NCBI GenBank assembly: GCA_016617855.1
Contig: JAECUM010003647.1
Span: 1-64,000 of the forward strand
Source: Megalonaias nervosa
Lineage: Eukaryota > Mollusca > Bivalvia > Unionida > Unionidae
Direction of reading: 5' to 3'
Length of the DNA stretch: 64,000 bases
Shown here: positions 10,617 through 19,389 of the stretch, in pieces
How the letters are laid out: the number at the start of each line of letters is the position of its first letter
Position numbering within the stretch: position 1 is the stretch's first letter
The notes under the pieces: generated by a model
Database searches by the model: none
The model's input: the letters and a program-made list of their open reading frames with translations, nothing else
Told to the model about the DNA's origin: nothing
Translations under genes and position numbers: made by a program

Positions 10617-10740
10617 TAATGGAAAAAAATAAGGTGTGGAAAAGGCTCCTATAAACAGCCTGTGTCTGAGTGTGTTGCACTCTTGCACCTTCTGAATGGG
10701 CATCCGAATGGAACAGGGTGCCCGTCCAGAAAGTACAAGT

Positions 10741-10990
10741 GTTGTTGTTGTTGTTGGGCTTAACGCCATTTTTCAGCACAAGATAGGCTACACATGACGG
10801 CCAGTATTAATGGTGGAGGAAGAACCCTGGAAAACCCTGGGAAGAACCACCGACCCACGAGAAGCTACTGGCAGGCTTTCTCACGTACCCACATTAGCCG
10901 AGCCGGAGACTCGAACCCACGCAGACAGAGGTGAGATGGCAGTGATCCGGAATGGTGAGCGCTTTAGACCACTCGGCCACTCGGGGCCCT
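10741..10990 (-). repeat. SINE-A, near full length, minus orientation
   Basis: Read on the minus strand it starts with a tRNA-like head with A box (tggccgagtggtc) and B box (gggttcgagtc), continues through the family body and ends in a (CAA)n tail. It is flanked by a target-site duplication agaa(a/g)gtacaagtg at 10728-10741 and 10991-11004. It sits inside the Maverick, just right of the pogo MITE. Confidence 0.92.
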
Positions 10991-11004
10991 AGAAGGTACA
11001 AGTG

Positions 11005-11229
11005 TGCAACACATGCATCTTTGACATTAAATAATTATGTAAGGCACTGTGCTACCTTACTGACGGTTGTATATGTTGTAAGTAGTTACATATGCATTAA
11101 AATTTTAAAATCAGTTTTTGGTCCTGAAAATCAGTATTTTTGTCATAAGCAATCAGTATTTTTGTACTTGGGGATTGGCAGCTATGATACAATATTGTTA
11201 ATCTGCTTGTGAGGAATTTTAATCAGATT
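11005..11229. other. no gene recognised inside the Maverick
   Basis: AT-rich sequence between the SINE and the 3' end of the fiber-like gene. A repeated phrase, aatcagtatttttgt, occurs twice near 11130-11165. Confidence 0.35.
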
Positions 11230-11853
11230 AGTTTTTGAACGATATTAGGAATTCCACTGATAGTATCTTCTAGTTTATGTTAATTTCAGAAAGTTTTGCA
11301 TCGACAACCATTGGACTTCCAAAGAAATCACCTGCGATTTTATTAAGTTTTTGAAAATTTCTGCGAGTGTTTAAAAACATATTTACATGAATGTCATACT
11401 CGGCTCATAGTGTATTTAATTTGTCATTGATGGATGTATCTTTATCGTCCACGTATTTCTTTGTTGCGGCATCTTCATCACCTGTTGGTTCTCTTAAAAC
11501 AACGATTTTGTTTCCGTTCATGTTGAGTTCGCCAGTCATTGTATCACCCGTGGATTTTAAACGATCAGAAATGCTATTTCTGATTTCTTCTCTGATAGTT
11601 AAAATGATATATTTGAGTCTCTGAATAACTGGAATATTATCCGTGGTAGCACCGAGAACTCAACGAATTATGTCGATCCATTTAATGTTACTCGTTTTTA
11701 AAATGCCATAAAAACAACTACTTCGTCTCGGTCAGCTCCAGATAAGTTCATGATATCGGCGAGTTCATCTTTTGTAGGTTATTTCGACAAATTGATGTCT
11801 TCGCTGGTTTTGCTAGTGATACAAGAGGATCTTCCGTAAATATCAACCATTAT
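11230..11853 (-). pseudogene. Maverick fiber-like protein, multiply broken
   Basis: The minus-strand frame starts with ATG at 11853. It passes TAA stops near 11792 and 11720 and changes frame near 11680. It then reads a segment containing GDTMTGELNMNGNKI and DAATKKYVDD (about 11555-11450). That 'TMTG.L.MNG..I....PT...DAA.KKYVD' pattern is the repeat of phage-type tail or receptor-binding fibers and also occurs in Maverick-type elements. After a stop near 11410 a further frame has heptad-like Leu/Ile spacing down to about 11275. The product was probably a trimeric virion fiber. The exact 3' end is uncertain. Confidence 0.65.
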
Positions 11854-11904
11854 ACAATTAACGATTATTTAAAACAGAACTCGTATACGTGTTACTTGTG
11901 TACA

Positions 11905-12372
11905 CACTTACAACTTTATGAGGCAGCGTCGTTGGCAATGAAATCGCTGATTTTGAAATAGCATCGAGGATCACAAGTGATTCACGACCACATATTGGTG
12001 GATCGGTTATTTTTTGTGTTGGTAATGTTGCATACCATACGAGGTGTTGACAATGACTTTGTCACCATTGTCGACATATTTAAAAAATTCCTTCAGTGGT
12101 GCCAGTCCATACGAGTCAAAATAAATAATTCCACGTGGATCAATTGCATATGCAACCCAGTGAGTACTTGGACCAGAACTTCTATCGAGATTAATGATAC
12201 CGGTCTCAACACGATTTGGTTTGTGTGGTAACTGATCACGCATAAAAACACCTCTGAAGTTTTTGATATTTAATCTCTCAGCAGCATCAAGTAAATCAAA
12301 ATTGGACATGGGAAGGAGACGCTTTGCATTTAACGAAGTGTCCCGGGAAGTCTTAGACCTTTTCCATACCAT
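11905..12372 (-). pseudogene. Maverick adenain-like cysteine protease, frameshifted before the catalytic Cys
   Basis: The minus-strand frame from ATG 12372 shows the hallmark GVFMRD segment and GIINLD, then the catalytic His in STHWVAY, then an acidic/aromatic YFDSYG block. In adenovirus-type endopeptidases (clan CE, family C5 and relatives) these precede a Cys-Gly pair. Here the frame ends at TAA 12009-12007. A one-base shift puts a Pro-Pro-Ile-Cys-Gly segment and a helical tail in frame down to about 11905, so the nucleophile Cys survives out of frame. The enzyme normally matures capsid precursors. A near-duplicate of about 45 bp precedes the start (12345-12415), so the true start could lie upstream. 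Confidence 0.88.
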
Positions 12373-12424
12373 GAACGAGGAGTTCCTGGCAGTCTTAGAT
12401 CCTTTCCCTTCTTTTTAGATCTTT

Positions 12425-12808
12425 TTATTCCTTGTCCTGTTGTCCTGTTGCTTTCTTTAATGCCATTCCAGCAGCAGTTCCAACTGCGCCAAGTGCAGCA
12501 GCTTTCGCAACCGCGGGTGCAGCCACAGCAATTAATGCTGGAATAGCCATGAGAAGTGGAAATATTCCACCGGTTTTAACAGCGTCGCTGATAGCACTCG
12601 CGGAAAGATTAAGTCTTACACTGGTGCTTGATCGCTTGGCATCATTGAAGTGCTTGAGTTGATGTTCTGTCAGTGATAGTTTATTAGGACCACCTGAGAT
12701 TTGTCCATGTTTGAGTGTTATTCTTGTTCTACAGTTATCTTTGGACGCCGATTGTAACTTTTTAATCTGACCAGGAGTCAGATTGACATTAACGTGATGA
12801 TATGACAT
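12425..12808 (-). CDS. Maverick small hydrophobic virion protein (protein X-like)
   Basis: An intact 127-codon frame on the minus strand. The N-terminal half has two LT-x-x-Q-x-x-x-L type repeats (LTPGQIKKL and LTEHQLKHF) with basic residues between them. A third, LSAS.I-type segment follows, then a Gly/Ala/Ile-rich membrane-active stretch (about residues 80-115) and a charged tail ending GQQDKE. This layout is typical of the small core or minor-capsid proteins encoded next to the capsid gene in Mavericks/adintoviruses, often compared with adenovirus proteins VI or X. It lies 24 bp downstream of the capsid gene's stop codon. It is the only gene of the element with no visible lesion. Confidence 0.7.
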   Translation of the reverse strand: MSYHHVNVNLTPGQIKKLQSASKDNCRTRITLKHGQISGGPNKLSLTEHQLKHFNDAKRSSTSVRLNLSASAISDAVKTGGIFPLLMAIPALIAVAAPAVAKAAALGAVGTAAGMALKKATGQQDKE

Positions 12809-12831
12809 TTATAATATCATAAATGATCTAA

Positions 12832-14234
12832 TTACATATTTTCAACCAGGACGTCAATGACTCTCATGCGACCACCAACACCTTCAAGTAGCATTGTTTT
12901 ATCGGATAATATAACAGCGATTGCTCTGTAATTATCAGTAGCTCCTTGATTTACGCGAGCTCGAAAATGTATATCAACGACAAATTGCCTAACTAAATCC
13001 AAATGTTCCAGTAAGAAATAATAGATCGGATACCACGTTATAAAATCTAGCTGTGATATTTGTAAACCAGTATCGATATTCTGATCATGCCCCATGAATG
13101 ACATCAAACGATGATATGCACATGCAACATGATTGTTAGCAAAATCCAGTAATATATCCTCGGAAGGTTCTTGATGTCCATTTATCCTCAACGAAACTTC
13201 AGTGACGCCAGGTTAGTCAAATATCATTATTTTATGTGTTTGTGAATTTACTTGTGCCGCATTTTGGAGCACAATAAGTATATGTCGTGGTGCTGAGACA
13301 CCTCGCTGTGATGCTATCTGCCATGTGAATAAACCATTAATGTTACTTTGTACCGCATCTGTAGTTGTTGTCAACCATGATAATGTTGATTTACCACCTT
13401 GATTCATAAAGGAAAGTAGTCGTCGTTCTTCGGTGATCGATGGAGTCATTGTTGGCATCCACAAAGAAAGTTTTGTTATTATTACTTTACCTGCATCACC
13501 AGCAGGTCTCCATATTGCATCATTGTCTGTAGCTTTTCTTACAAGTACAGCTGTATGCTTGGCTCCAAAAATGACCTTTCTGACATTTCTGCAAAATCCA
13601 AAAATATGTCATAGTGGAATTGCACATGAAAATCTTCTACGCACGCCTGTTAGTATTGACTGACATGCTGTGAATCCTAAGTTGATTATGGATTAACACT
13701 CTGCAATATTGAAAATGGATTGGCGGGTCGGGCTATCATTCCAGCTGGTTGTGGGTCAACTGCAGTAGCAACTGGTGTTTGTACCAAAAGATGCTGTCTG
13801 TTGTCAGGGTGGTCAGTAATATCCTTGACAAACATCATTGATGGACCAGCTGATCTTGAGTAATTGTTGCTGTATCTTGCAAGGCCAAGTATCGTCGTGG
13901 CAACATCGACGTCCTTCTGAATAGATTCAATATTTCTTCCGTAGATGGTATATGTAGCGCTGTCGAACAACGCCATGATACTGTTGTTGACAAAACCAAC
14001 TCAAACATCAGCGTTATATTCATTATCATCATCTCTTAAGATCTCACCTTCAACCTCGATAAATTCCTCCATGGGTAAGAAATATCTACTTGTATCCTGA
14101 ACTTGTAATTCGATTTGCCCATGCTGATCTGGTTGTCGTGCATCATAAGAATAATATTGATAATCGCGTATCGATTCATCCTTGAGAACTGGTGCGTCCA
14201 TGTCGAATGCAGGATCAGATACACGCTTGAACAT
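12832..14234 (-). pseudogene. Maverick double-jelly-roll major capsid protein, broken
   Basis: The minus-strand frame from ATG 14234 reads an N-terminal part with VNNSIMALFDS and a Tyr-Gly turn (first jelly roll). Then come IPL.HIFGFC, the LWMPTMTPSI block, TWQIASQ and PRHILIVLQ, and a C-terminal jelly roll with TWYPIYYF and VVDIHFRAR. It ends at 12832. This series of blocks is characteristic of the DJR major capsid proteins of Mavericks/adintoviruses, which form the hexon-like shell. Lesions: TGA at 14003-14001, a frameshift near 13684, TGA at 13611-13609 and TAA at 13215-13213. Apart from one frameshift the frame is continuous, so the copy is degenerate but recent enough to read end to end. 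The length of about 467 codons fits the family. Confidence 0.87.
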
Positions 14235-14309
14235 TTTTTATTATATTTGTTATTGTCTAACACAAACACCACTTCCTATCAGACTAGCAGTTATATTTTT
14301 TTCTTTTTC

Positions 14310-14664
14310 TTATAGGGGTACATCAGCCAACTCTGCTAGTTTTTGATTAGCAGCTTGATTTAGTATTTTACTAACATTTGCAGGCATAACTTCTGTACTA
14401 GGTAATTTTACTGGCTGAGGTTTTACTGGTTGAGGTTTTCATCGTACTAATCGTGCTAGTCTATCCTTGATTGCCAAGAATGCTTTACCAGCAAGATCTC
14501 CAACAGCACCAATTCCTTTGTCACGAATAACTTCGATGGCTTTCATTCCCAACTGTTTTGCGACAGGTGTTGCTTTTGGAGCTATCCTTGAAAATAAAAC
14601 AACATCACCAAGTCCATCCGGTAGTACGTGCTATATGTTGGTAATCTCGAATTTATCACCCTGA
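14310..14664 (-). pseudogene. Maverick small Gly/Ala/Lys-rich protein, probable minor virion protein
   Basis: A minus-strand frame of about 115 codons with an amphipathic segment (KQLGMKAIEVIRDKGIGAVG, then DLAGKAFLAIKDRL). A TGA at 14441-14439 follows, then two Lys-Pro-Gln-Pro-Val repeats and a helical end stopping at 14312-14310. It lies directly upstream of the capsid gene. The mix of glycine, alanine and basic residues suggests a capsid-associated or membrane-active protein, but I do not recognise a named family. The 5' end is not fixed and it may be continuous with the preceding frame through a shift near 14665. Confidence 0.45.
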
Positions 14665-14699
14665 CCATGGTCGGTCCACGTTGAGCATTGTGTATAATC

Positions 14700-15745
14700 A
14701 TCTTATTTTTCTTGTATACCTGATCAATCACTGTGGTAATCATTGGCGATTTCATTGATGAGTTCCCGGTAAACATTAATATCCATGATACCGCCTGTAA
14801 ATAATCGTTGACAAATAGCAGCTGCTTCATTAATGATTTCTGGAGAATCATTACCAGCTCATTTTCCTCCAGTGAGGATTTCTAATCTGTCAATGTCGGC
14901 AAGGACGTTGTTGGGACATGGGCAAATAAGACCACTTCCTTGAGTACCAAAACCACTTCCAGTAGCACCGGGAGTAGAATTGTCATCATCGGCTTCCTCA
15001 CTTATTGTTTTGACAGGTTGTTGTTGTCATTGTCGTCATTGTGGTGGTTGTTGTTGTAACAATGAAAAATAATTATCTATTCCATTAACAAATGCAATAT
15101 ATCTTACATCATTACATCGAGCCTGATCAACTCCATAGTATATACGAAATAGCCACTTATACCAGGCTTCACGACTTACAGCATCATTAGCATACTTGGG
15201 TTTCAAAATTTTTCTTCTTTCATCAGCACTCATGGCAGCATATAAAGGTAAATTATTTCTGTCAAGTTTTTTGATGTACGCAATACTATCTTCGTTAAAT
15301 TTATCACCAAGGTCAGTTTTCTCTCTTGCTTGTTCTTGTTCTGTTTCTTGTTCTTGTTCTGGTTTTGGTATACGATCCCTTATATCAGCTATTTCAGCAT
15401 GAGCTTGGTCAATACCTTCAAGTATTTCTCACGTTGGCTGAGTAGCAGCTATTTCACCCGGAAGTTCTCTTAGAAGTTTTTTAGTTTCCTTAGTTCTTTC
15501 TGCTATTTTTCCAGTCACTGCCGCAGTTTGCTCAAACATGGGAAGAAGACCTTTGGTAGCTTTTGTAACTTCTTAGGTAGCTTTTGTAACAGGTTTAAAT
15601 AACTGTTCTGCACCCTCTGCAAATTCCACCTGAGCTCCTGATGGGCTTGTAGTTGTTGCTTGACAGAATCATGGACGGGGAGATATTTCTTAATTGCCTC
15701 TAGTTGCTGTCGAGCTAGTTTAGCTGTGTGAGATTCACCGATCAT
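14700..15745 (-). pseudogene. Maverick long helical virion-type protein, broken
   Basis: Starting at ATG 15745, just inside the right terminal repeat, the frame codes for helices rich in Leu/Gln/Lys. After one frameshift near 15570 it continues almost to 14700 with a Glu-Gln low-complexity tract, then AMSADERRKILKPKYAND, a Trp/Tyr-rich helix and a Gln/Pro tract. A Gly/Ser/Thr linker with CPCPNN follows, then a segment with AGNDSPEIINEAA that recurs in Maverick-type elements. Stops are all TGA: 15431-15429, 15038-15036, 15029-15027, 14861-14859 and 14726-14724. Function unknown; position and composition suggest a minor capsid or core protein. It could be two adjacent genes split at the Gln/Pro tract. 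Confidence 0.5.
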
Positions 15746-15781
15746 TATTGATATAAAAATGATTTAATTACACTATACCCA

Positions 15782-16061
15782 CACAGCAGCAATGGCGTTG
15801 CCATCGAGGTTGATTAATTCTCTCGATGAGTACCTGACGAGTAAATGATAAGCTACGAAAATTGCAAACAAAACGGGGAAATAAATTCCAAACAACAGCA
15901 ACAAAGATTTGCTTGTAAAATCAGGAAAATTATTGAAATGCCAGAGGGGTTGGTTGGAGTTTATTAGCGTAATTTTATATATTTCGTAGTTTTTCACAGA
16001 AAGCTTTATTTTTTTAATTCCAAGGTATCCCAATTTGAGTCAGTTCACCCTCTCTGCTGCT
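15782..16061 (-). repeat. Maverick right terminal inverted repeat
   Basis: 280 bp, the inverted partner of 7501-7780. An uninterrupted frame of 86 codons with a hydrophobic segment (YFPVLFAIFVAYHLLV) crosses it, with a shorter counterpart in the left copy. Confidence 0.93.
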
Positions 16062-16066
16062 ATAGA

Positions 16067-16530
16067 ACTGACAGATTCAGGATTTAGTGCAGCGAATCTC
16101 GTGACAGTTTTGGACTTAAAGCCTTTGCAGCATAGTATATGTATGACACGAGCATAGAGGAAATTCCAGAAGTTACACTTTCTAACTCTTCACTAGGAAA
16201 AGCCTTTTTAAAACTAATGAGAAGGAAATGAAAAATAATGAAATGATAGCTCTCTTTAACACTGCCTACACCTTATCCCATGATGGAAAGTGATTTTTCG
16301 ATATGGAAATAGTGTGCACTCCAGGAGATAAATGGTCCTAAACTTGGTGCTGATTTTAAGAACAGACTTTGGGCAAGAGCATTTGTTCAGTCATTTGATT
16401 AAGTCTTAAAGAAGAAGCTAGGGAAGGTCTGAATTCCAGTAACTCATTTCCATTGTTACAGATGGAAAAAAAATTAAACCCTTTGAAGAAATAAGTATAT
16501 TTTGAGATACAGCACCATATATTGGAAGTT
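16067..16530. other. no gene recognised, right flank of the Maverick
   Basis: Unique-looking AT-rich sequence between the Maverick and the next minisatellite. Confidence 0.4.
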
Positions 16531-17640
16531 AACATACAGCATACAAGTACATACAGCTTGCATTTACAGCAAACAGATATATACAACTTGCATTTACAGC
16601 ATGCATGTACATACATATTGCATTTACAGCATACAGGTATATACAGCTAGCATTTACAAATACAAGTGCATACAGCTTGCATTTACAGCAAACATATATA
16701 CAGCTTGCATTTACAGCATGCATGTACATACATATTGCATTTACAGCATACAGGTATATACAGATTACATTTACAGCATACAGGTATGTACAGCTAGCAT
16801 CTATATTATTCAGGAACATACAACTTGCATTTACAGCATACAGGTATGTACAGCTAGCATCTATATTATTCAGGAACATACAACTTGCATTTACAGCATA
16901 CAGGTACATACAACTTGCATTTACAGCATGCAGGTATATACAGCTTGCATTTACAGCATACAGATACATACAGATTACAATTACAGCATAAAGGTACATA
17001 CAACTTGCATGTACAGCACAGAGATACACCTTGCATTTACAGCATAGAGATATGTCTTGCATTTACAGTGTACAGGTACATACAGCTTGCATTTACAGCA
17101 TACAGGTACATCTTGCATTTACAGTGTACAGGGACATACTGCTTGCATTTATGGCATGCAGATACATACAACTTCCATTTACAGCATATAGGTACATATA
17201 GTTTGTATTTACAGCATGCAGGTACATACAGATTACATTTACAGCATGGGGCCCCGAGTGGCTGAGTGGTCTAAAGCGCTCTCCATTACGGATCACTGCC
17301 ATCTCACCTCTGTCTGCGTGGGTTCGAGTCTCAGATTCAGCAAATGTGGATATGTGAGAAAGCTTGCCAGTAGCTTCTCGTGGGTCGGTGGTTCTTTCTG
17401 GGGATTTCCCGGTTTCTTCCTCCACCATTAATACTGGCTGCCATGTATAGCCTATCGTATGCTGAAAAATGGCGTTATGCCCTACAACAACAACAACAAC
17501 AACATTTACAGCATACAGGTACATACAGCTAGCATTTACAACATACAGGTAAATACAACTTGCATTTACAGCATAAAGATACATCATGCATTTATAGATT
17601 ACAGGTACATCTTGCATTTACAGAGTACAGGTACATTTTG
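16530..17640. repeat. 30-bp minisatellite, interrupted by SINE-A
   Basis: Units of about 30 bp on the pattern catttacagcatacaggtac followed by atacagcttg run from about 16530 to 17640 with short gaps. Because the unit length is a multiple of three and lacks stops, frames stay open on both strands for up to 180 codons. These are not genes. Confidence 0.92.
17248..17503 (+). repeat. SINE-A, full length, plus orientation
   Basis: It starts ggggccccgagtggctgagt, with an A box (tggctgagtggtc) and B box (gggttcgagtc) of tRNA Leu/Ser type. The body includes ggtttcttcctccaccatta and ends in (CAA)n. It is flanked by atttacagcat at 17237-17247 and 17504-17514; because the target is a tandem array, part of this match could be chance. 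It marks the family's full structure: head, about 150-bp body, CAA tail. Confidence 0.92.
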
Positions 17641-18296
17641 CAATTAGAATATACAGCCATAAAGCAGATGAACTTGATGCTGGATCAGAAGATAGTGCTA
17701 CAATTTTTATTTCCTAGATCTGTCCTCTATATATTAAAACAAGGCTGCACAGCTGTAATCGTTGCTTCCCTACAAGCACATTCATACTGGGAAATAAATC
17801 TACCTTAGACCATTTTTCTGTGATAAATTCAGCGATAACACTTACCAGTAAACTTGTGTGATGCATAAAATAATTTCAGCCAAAATGCCATACTTAAAAC
17901 AAAGTAATGCTGATAACAGAGATAGGGAAAGGAAGCTTACAGGAGTTAAATGCCTAGTTTGAACTAAAGGTAATCCCCAGTACACATTTGTCAAAAGCAT
18001 GCATAATTTCTAGTTAATAATGTGTAGCTATACAGACTAAAGCAAGGAGTTCATAACATGAACTTTTATCAGTGTTATCTCCCAGTGGGATAATGGAGAG
18101 CTGATTTTAATCATATTGGGTGCCAAATTGCCTTGTTTCGTTTCTGTTAGGGATAATTGGTTTGAGTCTTTAGGGGATTTAAGACTAATAACATTTTAAA
18201 AGACTAATGACAACAGTTCCTAAACCAAGAAGGTAGGGATTTTGTTTTGCTGTTTTGAGTCTAGTCAGTAATATGTTGGGTTTTATTTTAATAACA
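17641..18296. other. no gene recognised
   Basis: AT-rich intronic or upstream sequence of the XRN1 gene. It does not contain the missing first XRN1 coding exon in any frame I could find. Confidence 0.4.
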
Positions 18297-18304
18297 GCAA
18301 GAAG

Positions 18305-18306
<2 letters not shown>

Positions 18307-18375
<69 letters not shown>

Positions 18376-18680
18376 CGATTTGTAACATAGCTTTAACAAT
18401 TTTTCAGTCATATCGCTACGATGTCTGCAGTGTGGCAGTTTATAGTGATGTCTTGCACTGGGGCAAAATGCCACAGACATGTAGCATGATGTCCCACCCA
18501 GTCACATTATCCTGACACCAGGCCGACCAGTCCTAACACTAACCTCTTAATGCTGAGCACCAAGCGAGGCAGCTGTTAGTACCATTTTTATAAGTCTTTG
18601 GTATGACTCGGCCGGGGATCAAACCCACAACCTCCCGCATCCAAGGCAGACGCTTTAACCACTAGGCCACCGGAGTGGTC
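18307..18680 (-). repeat. SINE-B with a (TG)n tail, minus orientation
   Basis: On the minus strand the tRNA-like head (ggtggcctagtggttaaagc, then ggtttgatccccggccga) is followed by a body containing gtgctcagcattaagaggtt and ggataatgtgactgggtggg. It ends in a (CA)n tail read as (TG)n at 18307-18374. GCAAGAAGAT flanks the whole unit at 18297-18306 and 18681-18690, a target-site duplication that places the dinucleotide run inside the SINE. Confidence 0.88.
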
Positions 18681-18897
18681 GCAAGAAGATACAGCAATCA
18701 TAACTTGATGACCAACACTTTAAGTACAAGCCAGATTTTTAGCTTGTAAGGTCATGAGTTTATGATATGTATCTGTGCCATTGTGTGTTGGGAAAATGTT
18801 GCTTTCTTTGTATGCCATCATTTTCTGATCAAAATTTGATCATATTTGGAACATAAGTTACCTTAAAATTACAGATTTTTTTAATCTCTTCTCACAG

Positions 18898-19029
18898 ATT
18901 CCAGAGTTTGACAATCTGTACTTGGACATGAATGGTATTATTCATGTGTGCTCACATCCTGAAGATGACAACCCCCATTTCAGAATCACGGAGGAGAAGA
19001 TTTTCACTGACATCATGTATTATCTGGAG
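18898..19029 (+). CDS. XRN1: XRN1 5'-3' exoribonuclease, coding exon 2
   Basis: The 132-bp exon (44 codons) begins with IPEFDNLYLDMNGIIH. XRN1 is the cytoplasmic 5'-3' exoribonuclease that degrades decapped, 5'-monophosphate mRNA, usually in or near P bodies and with the decapping complex. The D of LDMNG matches catalytic Asp35 of the animal protein, so exactly about 25 N-terminal residues must be encoded upstream. No exon for them is seen in 1-18897. The acceptor is tctcacag and the donor gtatgt, both phase 0. The match to XRN1, as opposed to nuclear XRN2, is clear from the following exons. Confidence 0.95.
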
Positions 19030-19389
19030 GTATGTATTTCAGAGAGCCCGTGTTACATGGATCTTATAGTTTTAGATGTAAAATTTTTTTTTCATGTCCC
19101 ATTGTATATGTGTATGCATTTCAATATAAAGTTTGATTCATTTATATCAAACTATATTTTATACTTGGATCCTTGGTCATACACAGCTGACATACTCTTT
19201 AAACTTTTTACTTGAGCTTCACAGTTATATTTGGTTTTGAGGATATTCTTGCCGTATCTGAGAATGCAGCATACATTGTTGCCCATGTACATCTTTTGTA
19301 TTATGTTATAAGTATATTTAATTTCTCTTCAGTAATTTTTCAAGGACCTAACAGATTCAAACCTAATATGGTGTGAGGGTTTATATTCA

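Larger units (their letters stand above)
7501..16061 (-). mobile_element. degenerate Maverick/Polinton (adintovirus-type) element, 8.56 kb
   Basis: An 8561-bp element is bounded by 280-bp terminal inverted repeats that both begin agcagcagagagggtgaac. The 5-bp sequence ATAGA flanks it directly on both sides (7496-7500 and 16062-16066), a plausible target-site duplication. Minus-strand genes inside run in the order: long helical/low-complexity virion-type protein, small Gly/Ala/Lys protein, double-jelly-roll major capsid protein, small hydrophobic protein, adenain-like protease, fiber-like protein and FtsK/HerA-type packaging ATPase. This is the virion module of Mavericks. Protein-primed DNA polymerase B and the retrovirus-like integrase, which full 15-20-kb Mavericks carry, are not visible. 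Most genes contain stops or frameshifts. A pogo-type MITE and a SINE-A are nested inside; without them the element is about 6.6 kb. Confidence 0.88.

Noticed and set aside
10810..10992. 60-codon frame with KTLGRTTDPREATG and similar frames at 22654 and 17093
   Set aside because: The same peptide appears at every SINE-A copy; it is the translated SINE body.
17248..17340. tRNA-Leu/Ser-like sequence
   Set aside because: A and B boxes are present but the copy continues into a SINE body with CAA tail and is repeated elsewhere; it is a SINE head, not a tRNA gene.
16502..17617. Long frames on both strands up to 181 codons
   Set aside because: The 30-bp minisatellite unit has no stops and a length divisible by three, so both strands stay open. 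A SINE inside them confirms they are not genes.
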